From NCBI RefSeq assembly GCF_905171765.1, contig NC_053390.1:505024301-505088300 (forward strand): 64,000 bases of DNA. The letters run 5' to 3'. Position numbers and translations under genes: made by a program. The DNA comes from Bufo bufo (lineage: Eukaryota > Chordata > Amphibia > Anura > Bufonidae). Below are positions 1 to 10,100 of the stretch, in pieces. Each line of letters opens with the position of its first letter. The stretch's first letter is position 1. Below the pieces are notes generated by a model. The model was not told where the DNA came from. It saw nothing but the letters and a program-made list of their open reading frames with translations, and made no database searches.

Positions 1-95
1 ACTCGGGCCGAACACATCGGGATGCTTGGGTGCACTACCGAGCACCCGAGTATAATGGAAGTCAATGGGAGAACCCGAGCATTAAACCAGGCATC
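1..95 (-). repeat. 3' terminal region of hAT-1
   Basis: CTCGGGCCGAACAC near the window start mirrors GCTCGGCCGAACACC read inward from the right end of hAT-1 (about 12185-12205). The AAGTCAATGG block at 59-68 corresponds to the reverse of the CCATTGACTTC block at 63607-63617 in the tail of hAT-3. The outermost 15-20 bases of the terminus are probably cut off by the window edge. Confidence 0.55.
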
Positions 96-371
96 CCCTG
101 CTCTGAAGAGGGGAGGCTGCCTGGTTCATAGGAAAAGGTCAGAAATTGATGGAAACACTACCGAAATGGTTCGGGAACAGCATGGGGAGGATGTCTGGAT
201 GCATCTTGGACTCTCAGGTCGCTGCTGGGAACGATGTTGTCCGAGTAGTACGCTACTTCTAAAGACTGACAATAATACACACAAAACCGAAGATAAAATC
301 GATTTTAGAGGAAAAATTGTTAGGAAACATTATTTCCTGTATATTTACTTGTATATAAAGTGCAAGTGCTG

Positions 372-575
372 CCAAAAAATACAAAGAAGAGGCACTCCAA
401 TACAACCTGTATATCACATAAAGGAGGGCCTCATTCACATTGTGGTACAATTGTTCAGGTAGTGGGACTCCTACACTGAACACAAAGCCTATGCACTAAG
501 TGAAAGGGCAGCCAAAATTTACAAGGAACCGACACTGCAATATACCTTTTGTTAAACATAAAGGAGGGCATCATA
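372..575. repeat. Imperfect direct duplication, about 140-bp period, in the hAT-1 tail
   Basis: Two similar stretches (about 372-435 and 511-575) share GCCAAAA, TACAA and CATAAAGGAGGGC motifs in the same order at a spacing of about 141 bp. No coding signal is seen from 96 to 686. The open frames there carry no recognisable domain and look accidental. Confidence 0.5.
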
Positions 576-604
576 CACAGCCTTGAAAAATTATGATCGA
601 TGGC

Positions 605-1212
605 CTGCTGGTGACCCTCAATAACATTTGGAGCAAGGGCCTGCTGATCTGATCATCTAAAACATTATGGGTGAGGGCCTGCTGCCACTTTGGTGACTCT
701 AGATAATCTGGGGCTGACCGCATGTCCCCGTGACAGCGACGATCCATTCGGATGTCTGGCCTATCAACTTTCGATGTTATTGTCAGCGCAAACCATGGTG
801 ACTACGGGGAACGGGGAAATCAGAGTTCGATTCCGGAGAGGGAGTCTGAGAAACAGCTAGGGCTACCACATCCAAGCAAGGCAGCATGCGTGCAAATTAC
901 CTATTAGGTATAATTAGGTGAGGGCCTGCAGGTGATCTGACCCTGTCAAAGATTTTAGGTGCGGGCCTGCTGGTGAGCTGACCCTGTAAAGCATTATATG
1001 CAAGGGCCTGCTAGTGAGCTGACCCTGTAAAACATTATATGCGAGGGCCTTCAGGTGAGCTGACCCTGTAAAAGATTGTAAGTGAAGGCCTGCTGGTGAG
1101 CTGACCCTGTAAAACATTATAAGCGAGGGCCTGCTGGTGAGCTGACCCTTTAAAAAATTATATGTGAGGGCCTACAGCTGAGCTGACCCTGTAAAACATT
1201 ATATGCGAAGGG
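605..1212 (+). repeat. 41-bp tandem repeat (GGGCCTGCTGGTGAGCTGACC core), split by an 18S rRNA fragment
   Basis: Seven clear units lie between about 913 and 1212, each with the order GGGCCTGC, GGTGAGCTGACCCTGTAAAA, CATTATATGC and a period of about 41 bp. Two or three more diverged units lie at 605-686. The array is interrupted at 687-905 by a sequence of different origin (18S rRNA-like). The array lies in the presumed 3' tail of hAT-1. It also produces a small open frame on the minus strand (914-1117) that is a repeat artefact. Confidence 0.85.
687..905 (+). pseudogene. Fragment of 18S ribosomal RNA sequence
   Basis: The stretch follows vertebrate 18S rRNA from the TTTGGTGACTCTAGATAA block through CTATCAACTTTCGATG, CCATGGTGAC, GGTTCGATTCCGGAGAGGGA-like, TGAGAAAC, CTACCACATCCAAG and GGCAGCA to GCAAATTACC. 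That is roughly nucleotides 300-500 of the molecule. It is diverged, and a short extra piece (TAGGGC) lies just before the ACCACATCC block, so it is a dead copy and not a functional rRNA gene. Both sides are 41-bp tandem repeat. How it was acquired cannot be told from sequence alone. Identification rests on recall of the highly conserved 18S sequence. Confidence 0.9.
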
Positions 1213-1362
1213 AATATATGTGAGGGCATTATATGCAACGAATAAGCATGTGTTGATATGATGGAAGAGGAGAAGGAGGATGAGAAAAGGAAGATTCAAC
1301 CATATACCCTTGTTTGTGGTGGAAGGGGTGCATGGGAATACAGTGTATTCAGTACATTATAA
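1213..1362. other. Unassigned stretch between the 41-bp array and the DIRS left end
   Basis: Purine-rich sequence (GAAGAGGAGAAGGAGGATGAG) followed by a more mixed stretch ending CAGTACATTATAAAA at the DIRS boundary. No gene or repeat unit is recognised. It probably belongs to the tail of hAT-1, because hAT-1 sequence resumes on the far side of the DIRS element at 7156. Confidence 0.4.
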
Positions 1363-1497
1363 AACCATATTACTTACCGGTAATTTCCTTTTCATGAATC
1401 CTCCATGACGGCATACCATGAGAGATGACCCGCCTCCAACCAGGTAGGGACAGGAAGTATAAAATAGACCCTCCTCCAGCATCTCCTCAGTGTCTTC
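1363..1497. repeat. DIRS left inverted terminal repeat with end extension
   Basis: About 1398-1497 is the near-exact inverse of about 7047-7143 at the other end, sharing CCTCCATGACGGCATACCAT and the CCAACCAGGTAGGGACAGGA block. The outermost 1363-1400 (ACCATATTACTTACCGGTAA) is absent from the right end but appears inverted in the internal complementary region. Confidence 0.92.
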
Positions 1498-1545
1498 TGG
1501 ACTGACAGCCTAGAGAATCTATTCTTCCAATATAACGTATATATA

Positions 1546-2461
1546 CAGTACAGACCAAAAGTTTGGACACACCTTCTCATTCAATGAGTTTTCTTTATTT
1601 TCATGACTATGAAGGCATCAAAACTATCAATTAACACATGTGGAATTATATACATAACAAACAAGTGTGAAACAACTGAAAATATGTCATATTCTAGGTT
1701 CTTCAAAGTAGCCACCTTTTCCTTTGATTACTGCTTTGCACACTCTTGGCATTCTCTTGATGAGCTTCAAGAGGTAGTCCCCTGAAATGGTCTTCCAACA
1801 GTCTTGAAGGAGTTCCCAGAGATGCTTAGCACTTGTTGGCCCTTTTGCCTTCACTCTGCGGTCCAGCTCACCCCAAACCATCTCGATTGGGTTCAGGTCC
1901 GGTGACTGTGGAGGCCAGATCGTCTGGCGCAGTACCCCATCACTCTCCTTCACGGTCAAATAGCCCTTACTTTCAAAGTTTTCCCAATTTTTCGGCTGAC
2001 TGACTGACCTTCATTTCTTAAAGTAATGATGGCCACTCGTTTTTCTTTACTTAGCTGCTTTTTTCTTGCCATAATACAAATTCTAACAGTCTATTCAGTA
2101 GGACTATCAGCTGTGTATCCACCTGGCTTCTCCTCAACGCAACTGATGGTCCCAACCCCATTTATAAGGCAAGAAATCCCACTTATTAAACCTGACAGGA
2201 CACACCTGTGAAGTGAAAACCATTTCAGGGGACTACCTCTTGAAGCTCATCAAGAGAATGCCAAGAGTGTGCAAAGCAGTAATCAAAGCAAAAGGTGGCT
2301 ACTTTGAAGAACCTAGAATATGACATATTTTCAGTTGTTTCACACTTGTTTGTTATGTATATAATTCTACATGTGTTAATTGATAGTTTTGATGCCTTCA
2401 TAGTCATGAAAATAAAGAAAACTCTTTGAATGAGAAGGTGTGTCCAAACTTTTGGTCTGTA

Positions 2462-2464
<3 letters not shown>
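1546..2464 (-). mobile_element. Tc1-1: internally deleted Tc1-like transposon inside the DIRS element
   Basis: Starts CAGTACAGACCAAAAGTTTG at 1546 and ends with its inverse, GGTCTGTACTG, at 2464, flanked by TA on both sides (1544-1545 and 2465-2466), as expected for Tc1/mariner. The inverted arms are unusually long (about 1546-1792 and 2218-2464). The middle keeps only the 3' part of a transposase and an opposite-end leader, so this is a non-autonomous deletion derivative. It lies between the DIRS left end and the DIRS internal complementary region, so it landed after DIRS did. Confidence 0.92.
1687..1959 (-). pseudogene. Tc1-1 transposase remnant (C-terminal part only)
   Basis: A 90-codon open stretch encodes the last part of a Tc1 DDE transposase: the [17 protein letters not shown] motif with its catalytic Glu, then a WKTISGDYLLKLIKRM-like helical tail ending at the inverted arm. 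The paired helix-turn-helix DNA-binding half and the first two catalytic Asp residues are missing. Full Tc1 transposases run about 340 residues. It cannot be active. Confidence 0.88.
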
Positions 2465-2466
<2 letters not shown>

Positions 2467-2497
<31 letters not shown>

Positions 2498-2598
2498 TAA
2501 TTATTATTATTTTTTTTTTTTTGCACGCATACCCACACACACACCTAAGATTTACTTCTTAATTACAAGGTGTTTTTTTTTTTGGGAGGGAAATCCCT
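2467..2598. repeat. Low-complexity (TA)n, T-rich and CA-rich stretch
   Basis: A (TA)n run of about 26 bases follows the Tc1-1 right TA. Then come A/T mixtures, a T13-type tract and a short ACACAC run. It belongs to the DIRS 3' untranslated part and separates the Tc1 from the internal complementary region. No gene is seen. Confidence 0.75.
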
Positions 2599-2686
2599 GC
2601 CGTCATGGAGGATTCATGAAAAGAAAATTACCGGTAAGTAATATGGTTTTTCCCTTTCATCCTCCATGACGGCATACCATGAGATA
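2599..2686. repeat. DIRS internal complementary region
   Basis: The left half (2599-2650; GGATTCATGAAAAGAAAATT then ACCGGTAAGTAATATGGTTT) is the inverse of the DIRS left end at 1363-1415. The right half (2650-2686; CCCTTTCATCCTCCATGACG then GCATACCATGAGA) is the inverse of the right end at 7116-7155. In DIRS1-type elements this region is thought to serve as the template that lets the two ends be joined and circularised during replication. The joint lies at the T5 around 2647-2651, which marks the true outer ends of the element. Confidence 0.92.
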
Positions 2687-2773
2687 TATCAGATCAAATT
2701 ATTCTATGGAGGGACAATGGCTTCTAAAACTCTCCTACCAAAGGAAAGCTCCTGCTTTGACCACGTGTCCACT

Positions 2774-3619
2774 CTATAATGTTTTATAAAAGGTATGAGG
2801 GTTGGACCATGTTGCTGCCCTACAGATCTGTTCTATTGACACATTAGCTCTTTCTGCCCATGAAGTAGAAATTGATCTTGTGGAGTGAGCTTTGAAATTC
2901 TTGGGTGGCGAAGCCCCCATAGCGTTGTAAGTTTCTAGTATCGCCGATTTAATCCATCTGGCTAAAGAGTCTTTTGTGGCTCTATGGCCTTTAAATTTTC
3001 CCTGAAACTGTACAAACAGATAATTCGACTTCCTGAAAGCCTTTGTGGCCTCCAAATAGTCTGAGATGGCCCTGCACACATCTAGTTTGTGAAATCTTTC
3101 TTCACCTTCCGTTTTTGGATTAGAACAGAAGGAAGGAATCACAATCTCCTCCTGCCTATGAAAATTTGTGACCACCTTAGGAAGGAAGGAAGCATCCAAC
3201 CTAAACACCATTCTGTCTGGAAATATCAAGAGAAATGGCTCTACTATCTTCAGAGCCTGAATCTCACAAATTCTGCGAGCTGATGTTATGGCCACTAAAA
3301 ACAAAGCCTTCATTGTGATGTATTTTAACGACACATCAGACAGTGGTTCAAAGGGTGTTATTATTAACCCTGAAAGGACCAAATTAAGATCCCAAGGAGA
3401 GACATAAGGTCTAAAAAAGGGTCTCAATCTATCTGCCCCTTTTAAAAACCTAATAATCCAAGGGTGGTCCGCGATTTTAGTATCAAAGACCGAGCTTAGT
3501 GCTGATACATGTACCCTTAAGGACACAATTCTTTTGTCAAAACCGGATTGTAGGAACCCTAATACCGTCTGAATGGAAAAAAACCTGGCAGGAATTTTTA
3601 GATTGAGAACACCAAGCAC
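2774..3619 (-). pseudogene. DIRS tyrosine recombinase
   Basis: A 281-codon open stretch with the core of a DIRS tyrosine recombinase. The first catalytic Arg is in TSARRICEIQAL, the His-x-x-Arg box is in AHSTRSISTSWA, and the C-terminal motif starts WSNPHTFYK. The reading frame closes at 2774. In the next frame the same bases read a K-H-Y-R ending, so the nucleophilic Tyr appears to have been lost by a one-base change in the A4 tract near 2785. The enzyme would normally insert a circular DNA intermediate in place of an integrase. N-terminal sequence probably overlaps the 3' end of the RT frame, as is usual in the family. Recombinase identity is sure; activity is unlikely. Confidence 0.9.
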
Positions 3620-3626
3620 AAAATTT

Positions 3627-5350
3627 TTACCAAACTCTGGAATAAATTTTAGAGGTCACCACCTTCCTGCTAGCTGCCATTGTATTTATTATATCATCTG
3701 AAAGACCTTTGGATTTTAAGGTTAGCCTTTCAGATTCCAGGCAGCCAGGTGTAGTTTTTCTACCCGGGGGTGACAAATTGGACCCTGAACTAGAAGGTTC
3801 TCTGTCCAGGGGAGGATCCATGGACTCGCTAATGACAGGGTTTTCAGAAGAGGGAACCATGATTTTTTCGGCCATAGTGGGGCTATCAGAATTACATGAG
3901 CCCTTTCTTGCCTGATCTTCCTCAATACTCTGGGAATTAATGCTAGGGGAGGGAATGCATAAGCTAGGTGAAAATCCCACTTTTGTGCTAGCGCATCTAC
4001 CCCTATTATTCCGTCGAATGGATTTAAAGAGAAGAACTTCTCGAGTTTTGAATTTTGTGCTGTGGCGAATAGGTCTACCTGCGGAATCCCCCACATTGAG
4101 ATTATATGGGAAAATACCTTTTTTTCCAGATTCAACTCTGTGGATTTTAGAGGAACCCGACTTAAGAAGTCTGCTTTTACATTTAAGGATCCCTTGAGAT
4201 GTACCGCTGAAAGGGAATTTACGTGATTTTCCGCCCATGAAAAAATGTTTTCCAGACTCTCGCTCCTTGTTCCTCCCTGATGATTCAGGTAGGCTACTAC
4301 CGTAGTATTGTCGGATCTTACTTGTATATCCTTCCCTATTGTCTCCTGAGACAGAGCTTTTAATGCTTCCCAAACCGCCCAGAGTTCTCTCTGGTTTGAG
4401 GATTGACTCCTCTGATCCACAGACCATCGTCCTTGGCAGGTATGGGGAGAGCAGTAAGCTCCCCACCCCTACAGACTTGCGTCAGTGGTGATTGTCTGAA
4501 TCTGATCGGGAAACCACTGCCACCACAGGAGGGAGTTTTTTACCCAAGGAGGAATAGGAATTATCAGATCTAAGGCCTCTTGCCTTCTGTTCCAACCTCC
4601 GAGAATCCACTGCTGCAAGGTGCGAGTGTGGAATTGGGCCCACTTCACTGCAGGGATGCACAATGTTAGGGAGCCTAACAATCTCATGCTTTCCCTGACA
4701 GAACAACTTTCCATCTCCGAGAACCTCGATACTCTTTTTATTATTTCTGATACCTTCTTGGCTGGAAGAAATGTCTTTTGAAGTATGGAGTCCAGACATA
4801 CTCCTAAAAAAACTAGTCTTTGTGAAGGAGAGAGTTTTGACTTCTCCCCGTTTACGATCCACCCTAATTGGGACAGGATCTGACAAGTTTTTGATATTTT
4901 TAACTCTAGGTCCTTTTCTGAGTTCCCTACCAAAAGAAGGTCGTCTAAGTAGGGTATTATTAAGATATTTCTTCTTCTTAGATGAGCCATGACCTCTGTC
5001 ATCACTTTCGTGAACACTCTCGGAGCGGAGGTGATCCCGAAAGGGAGAACCTGAAACTGAAAATGACAGTCTTTTCCCTAGAAATACTGCAAACCGCAGA
5101 TACTTCTGGGCCTCTTTGCATATAGGTATATGGTAATATGCGTCTCTTAGATCTATGGACGCTAAAAAAAATCGCCTTTTTTCAACAAGTTTATGGTTGA
5201 CCTTAAGGTTTCCATTTGGAACTTTTCGTATCTTATGAATTTGTTAAATTTTTTTAGGTTCAGGATCAAAAGGAACTTCCCGCTGGGTTGAAAGGATTTT
5301 TTTGAATCCACGGCTTTCTCTAATATGGATTCTAAGTCCTGCCCAAACAT
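3627..5350 (-). pseudogene. DIRS pol: reverse transcriptase, RNase H and methylase-like region, multiply broken
   Basis: RT pieces occur in order on the minus strand. An LNLKKFNKFIRYEKF motif lies near 5270-5230, a LRDAYYHIPI motif lies near 5150, and the catalytic YLDDLL lies near 4948 in the longest frame (5017-4469). RNase H follows (TTDASL at 4480, then SNQRELWAVWEAL and RSDNTTVVAYLNHQGG near 4400-4250). The DIRS-specific C-terminal region (VDLFATAQNSKLEKFFSLNP) lies near 4080. Lesions: a one-base shift at the A8 tract 5165-5172, another near 5075, an in-frame stop at 4469, and a shift near 4430. Together these prevent a single protein. Confidence 0.9.
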
Positions 5351-6646
5351 TAAATTGCCATGAAAAAGGTAAATTACATAATTTTACTTTAGATGCCACA
5401 TCCCCATTCCAGGATTTTAACCATAGGGCCCTTCTAGCTACTACTGTTAGACTAGAAGTTCTGGCGGCTATCCTAACTGACTCCGCTGTTGCATCCGATA
5501 AAAAGTCTACCGCTTTTAATAAAAGGGGAAAAGAATCCTGTAGAGTATCATAGGGACTCCCTTCTTTAAGTAGGACCTCCAACTGCTGTAACCACTTTTT
5601 TAAAGACCTTGAAACTGAAGTTGCAGCTAAATTGGGTTTAAACACAGCCGAAGCAGCCTCCCAGACTTTTTTTTTAAGTGGAATCTACTTTCTTATCCAT
5701 AGGATCTTTTAGTGATCCCATATCTTCAAAGGGAAGCAAATTGGATCCCTTAACTAATTTTGACAGGGAAACGTCTACTTTAGGGCAAGATGTTAACAGG
5801 GTTTAATCCTCCTCATTAAAGAGAAACCTACGTCTCATGGTTCTGGAAATAAAGATTTTTCTATCAGGAGATTTCCATTCTCTTTTAATCATATTTATCA
5901 TATTTTTATGGACTGGAAAGACACGTTTTTTTCTGTGCTCGAGTCCCCCATACATTTCGTCCTGAACAGACCTATGAATTTTTTCATCGGACAGGTTCAT
6001 TGTTGTCCTAATTGCTTTTATCAACTCGTTTGTATCTTCTGAAGAAAATAGAAACTTTCTGAATTCTGTGTCTGAGCCTGAAGAACAGATGGAATCATCA
6101 CTATCTGAATCTGAGTCCTGACCTGAGTTTGAGGAAACCGATTCGTAATTTTTACCCCGCGACTTAGTTTTATGTACAGTCGGGTTAGGGTTCGATGTGG
6201 ACTGTTCCGCAAACACTGACCGCATCTCCTCACTAATCACATCTCTTAGTTAATCTCTGATGGATGGAGCTAAATCTCTGGCCATGCTCGCCGAGCAATT
6301 TTTTTAGAGCTTTTTTGACCCCTCTGTTAATTTTGTCAGACAACTAACACATTTCTTAGTGTTAAGAGAGTATTTGGCCTTTTTAACCTCCTCTTTTTCA
6401 CTCTATCATACACACATGAAGAGAGGGATAGAGGGGAAGGGAGAGAGGGGGGAGAGAGTAAGGGAGGAAGACATTAATAAGGTAACAAAATGCCATAGTC
6501 TTCCCTCCCCTTTGAAGAGACTTACTGCGGCAGCACCCCCAGGAGTCTCCATCTGTCCTGTCGCTATGTCCGACATTTTGCTGCTCTGCATCCCCACTTT
6601 TCAATCTTTCCTTACCTTTAGACCTCAGATCAGTGGACGACCTCAT
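5244..6646 (-). pseudogene. DIRS gag-like gene, broken
   Basis: Three blocks read on the minus strand. An N-terminal stretch near 6390-6290 contains a Cys pair (KKCVSCLTKL). A Ser/Asp-rich middle with a basic end lies at 6240-5803 (QDSDSDSDDS, FISRTMRRRFLF). A helical C-terminal block lies at 5645-5244 (FKPNLAATSVSRSLKKWL, VRIAARTSSLTVVARRALWLKSW). They are separated by stops near 6290 and at 5803 and by a shift in the T9 tract near 5668. The last block runs directly into RT motifs at about 5285 with much less coding sequence than DIRS elements usually have between gag and RT, which points to an internal deletion. Gag identity is by family resemblance. Confidence 0.78.
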
Positions 6647-7044
6647 TCTTGATCTGTCGCGCCGAATTAGGCTCCGCCCCCAACGGCCATCACGCCAAAC
6701 CGGAAGTTCCTCGTGGAACGCATCGCACTTCCGGTGACGTCATTACTAGGCACCAGAGGAAGCGCTGTGATGAGGAGCGTCTTGCTGAGACCGGAGGAAC
6801 TAAGTAAGTGTCCGGTCATCACATGGCCCCTCCAAGCCGTCGCAAGCAAGGAGGTAAGGAGCAGGATACTTACTTACATTTCCAGCACCAATACAACTCC
6901 AATATAGGAGGTTGGTGCTGCCTGCCCCCTCATGTGCAGAAAAAAAGGGCATTCCTTGATTTTTCCCACCTCTGCCTGCCAACACAGAGGTGGACCCATA
7001 GCAAATGCAATGAGTGTTGACCCATCTCCCACCTGGAGGGACAG
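6647..7044. other. DIRS 5' leader
   Basis: GC-richer sequence between the right inverted terminal repeat and the start of gag. It contains short CGGAAGT-like and CCGGTGACGTCA motifs (6729-6741, CRE-like) that might belong to the DIRS promoter. No coding evidence; the small open frames here carry no domain. Confidence 0.5.
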
Positions 7045-7155
7045 GAAGACACTGAGGAGATGCTGGAGGAGGGTCTATTTTATACTTCCTGTCCCTACCT
7101 GGTTGGAGGCGGGACATCTCTCATGGTATGCCGTCATGGAGGATGAAAGGGAAAA
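7045..7155. repeat. DIRS right inverted terminal repeat
   Basis: Inverse of 1398-1497. The outer end reads CATGGAGGATGAAAGGG and stops at about 7153-7155, as fixed by the joint in the internal complementary region. hAT-1 sequence starts immediately after. Confidence 0.92.
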
Positions 7156-7156
7156 C

Positions 7157-10100
7157 AACACATTTAAAGTGCCTTTATGTTCATCAGCTTCCCTCTGGTG
7201 GAGTAGAGAAGTCATGGTCAATCCAGGCCTTGTTCATTTTTACAAGAGTCAACCGGTCAGCATTTTTAGTTGACAGGCGGATACGCTTATCTGTTTATAA
7301 TGCCATCAGCAGCACTAAATACCTGCTCAGACAAAACGCTGGTGTCACGGATGGTGTACAGGAAACAAGACAATGCAATATAATCAATGACTCACTGGAT
7401 CCACAACTAAGGAACAAAAGGGAGAGCCCTGCATGGACCTGGCAGACTCTCCCTGACTGCTCAGCCTATGCGAACACCCCAAAGGTGAATGGTCGCATAT
7501 CCACGTACCTCGACTATCTAACACCTGAAGACCCTACAATAGTGAGGGGACACGACCACCGGCTCCCTACACAGACACGGAGGGAGTCAGGGTCACCTGG
7601 ATCCAGCAGACAGAAAATCACAAATACATATACAGCACTTATCTTGCAGACGACTGGGAACTAGGAACAGCAAGCACACACACTCCAGGAAGTTGTATAA
7701 GCCGCAACCTAATGCATTATGGGGAGGAATTTAAAGGGATGCAATCAGTCCAAACACATGACAGCTGAGAGAGGCCAACGAGATGATGAACTGAAAACCA
7801 AAACAAAGAAACTCAAGGAGGAAGTTCTGAAAGGTTTCTGTCAGAGCTTCTCAGCTGTCTGGTTGTGACAGCTGGTGGCAGGGCAGGCCAGCACCTCCAA
7901 GGCATAGAGCGCCAGTTCGTGCCACATGTACAGCTTGAACATCCAGTAGTTGTAAGGCACTGAGGGATCATTGAGGATGCTGACACGGTCTGCTATGAAC
8001 TCCTTCGCCATCTTTTAAAATGTTTCCCTCCTTGTGACACTAGGCCGCGCATCACGGTGAGGGTGTCATGAAACTGTCCCAGGCTTTGGAGAGTGTTGCC
8101 CTGCCCCTGCTGGAACTGCTGTGTTTTCCCCTTATCTCCCCTCCTCGGTTGGCCAAGGAACTATGGACTCTGTCGCCAGCGTTGTCAGATGGAAAGTTTT
8201 GGAGCAATTTTTCAACAAGGAACTTCTGGTATTGCACAGTTTTGCTCGTCCTCTCCACCAGAGGAATGAGAGATGAGAAGTTCTCTTTGTAGCATGGGTC
8301 GAGAACAACCAGTACATGATGAACAACTAGTAATCCGTGTTGTCTAAAATGCATATAACGCGCGGTCGCGGGAAAGGCAGCCTAACATGAAGTCAGCCAT
8401 GTGTGCCAGAGTACTAACAGGCAAAACTTTGCTGTCGTCATCAGGAGGATCACTCTCAATCTCTTCATCCTCTTCCTCCTCTTCTGTCCACCCAAGCTGA
8501 ACATATGGAATTAAACTTCCATGGGTACTACCCTCTGCAGCGGAGGCAACCGCCTCCTGCTCCTCCTCTTCATCGTCCAATTCGCGCTGAGAAGACGAAC
8601 TGAGGGTGGTCTGGCTATCACCCTGTGTAATGTCTTCCCCCATTTCCACCTCTTCCACATGCAAAGCGTCGTCCTTAATTGTGAGCAGCGAGAATTTGAG
8701 TAGACACAGAAGTGGGATGGTTACGCTGATAATGGCGTTATCACCGCTCACCATCTGTGTTGATTACTCAAAGTTTCTTAAAACCTCACTGAGGTCAGAC
8801 ATCCATGCCCACTCCTCAGTTGTGAATAGTGGAAGCTGACTGGAAAAGCAACGACCATGTTGCAGCTGGTATTCCACTACTGCCCTCTGCTGCTCACAAA
8901 GCCTGGCCAACATGTGGAACGTGGATTTCCAGCGCGTGCTTACATCGCTCAACAGCCGGTAAGCTGGCAATTTCAAGCGCTGCTGCAGCGTTGACAGGCC
9001 GACTGAAGCTGTCGATGACTTGCGGAAATGTGAACACATACGGCGCACCTTCACCAGTAGCTCAGGCAAATTGGGGTAGGTTTTGAGAAACCGCAGAACC
9101 ACAAGGTTGAACACGTGGTCTAGGCATGGTATGTGTCTGAGCTTGCCGAGCTCCAAAGCCGCCACCAAGTTACGGCCATTATCAGACACAACCATGCCTG
9201 GTTCTAGGTTGAGTGGCAAGAGCCACAGCTCAGTCTGGTCTCTTATCCCCTGCCACAGCTCTGCGGCGGTGTGCTGTTTGTCCCCTAAGCATATCAGCTT
9301 CAGCACGGCCTGTTGCTGCTTCCCCACTGCAGTGCTACACACTGCTTTTAACTACCGACTGATGACTGACTGGTGCTGCACGCGGATAAATCGGAGGTGG
9401 AAGTGGAGGAGGAGGCGCAGGAGGAGAAGTGGGGTTTGGAGCCACTAACTTAGGTGCTGGCGGAAACCCTGATCAACGTAGGGCCCGCAATCCTTGGCGT
9501 CGGTAGCACCTGTGCCATCCCAGGGTACGACTCACTCCCGGCCTCCACAACATTCACCCAGTGTGCCGTCAGGGAAATATAGTGTCCCTGGCTGAATGCA
9601 CTTGTCCATGTGTCCGTGGTTAAGTGGACCTTCCTAGTAACTGCGTTGGTCATGGCACGTGTGATGTTACGAGACACATGTTGGTGTAAGGCGGGCACGG
9701 CACACCTTGAAAAATAGTGGTGGCTGGGGACTGCGTAACGCGGGATGGCCGCTGACATCAGGCTGCGGAAGGCCTCATTGTCCACAAGCCTAAATGGCAA
9801 CATTTCAAGGGCCAGTAATTTGGAAAGCTGCGCATTTAGTGCTATGGCCTGTGGGTGGGTGGCTGGGTATTTTCGCTTACGTTCAAAGACCTGGGGTAAG
9901 GACATTTGGACGCTGTGCTGGGACACGGAAGTGGATGTGGTCGCTGATGATGCTTGCAAAGGTCCAGGTGCAGGGCAGGAGGCATCCAGGCCTGCGCCTT
10001 CGACAGGGATTGACCAGCACGTAACATATGGGGGGAGAGGAGGCAGTGGTGTGACCCGCAGACACAGATTAAGGACCCAGGCGTTCGTCCAACTTATTAC

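Larger units (their letters stand above)
1363..7155 (-). mobile_element. DIRS-type tyrosine-recombinase retrotransposon (defective)
   Basis: Read on the minus strand the order is gag (about 6646-5244), reverse transcriptase/RNase H/methylase-like region (5350-3627), then tyrosine recombinase (3619-2774). The ends are inverted repeats (1363-1497 and 7045-7155) in place of direct LTRs, and an internal complementary region (2599-2686) pairs with both outer ends. This is the diagnostic DIRS1 layout, which uses a recombinase in place of an integrase and makes no target duplication. The element carries several frameshifts and stops, a probable gag-RT deletion, and a Tc1 insertion at 1546-2464. It sits in hAT-1, whose transposase C-terminus starts right outside the right end. 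Confidence 0.93.

Noticed and set aside
22..462. 146-codon plus-strand open frame near the window start
   Set aside because: No recognisable domain, low-complexity lysine/cysteine content, and location in the hAT-1 tail repeats; regarded as chance.
692..905. Functional rRNA gene or assembly contamination by an rDNA unit
   Set aside because: Only about 220 bp of 18S is present, with many substitutions and an insertion, and tandem repeat lies on both sides; a real rDNA unit would continue.
7128..7664. 178-codon plus-strand open frame spanning the DIRS end, hAT-1 and the solo LTR
   Set aside because: It crosses three independent elements with target-site boundaries inside it, so it cannot be an ancestral gene.
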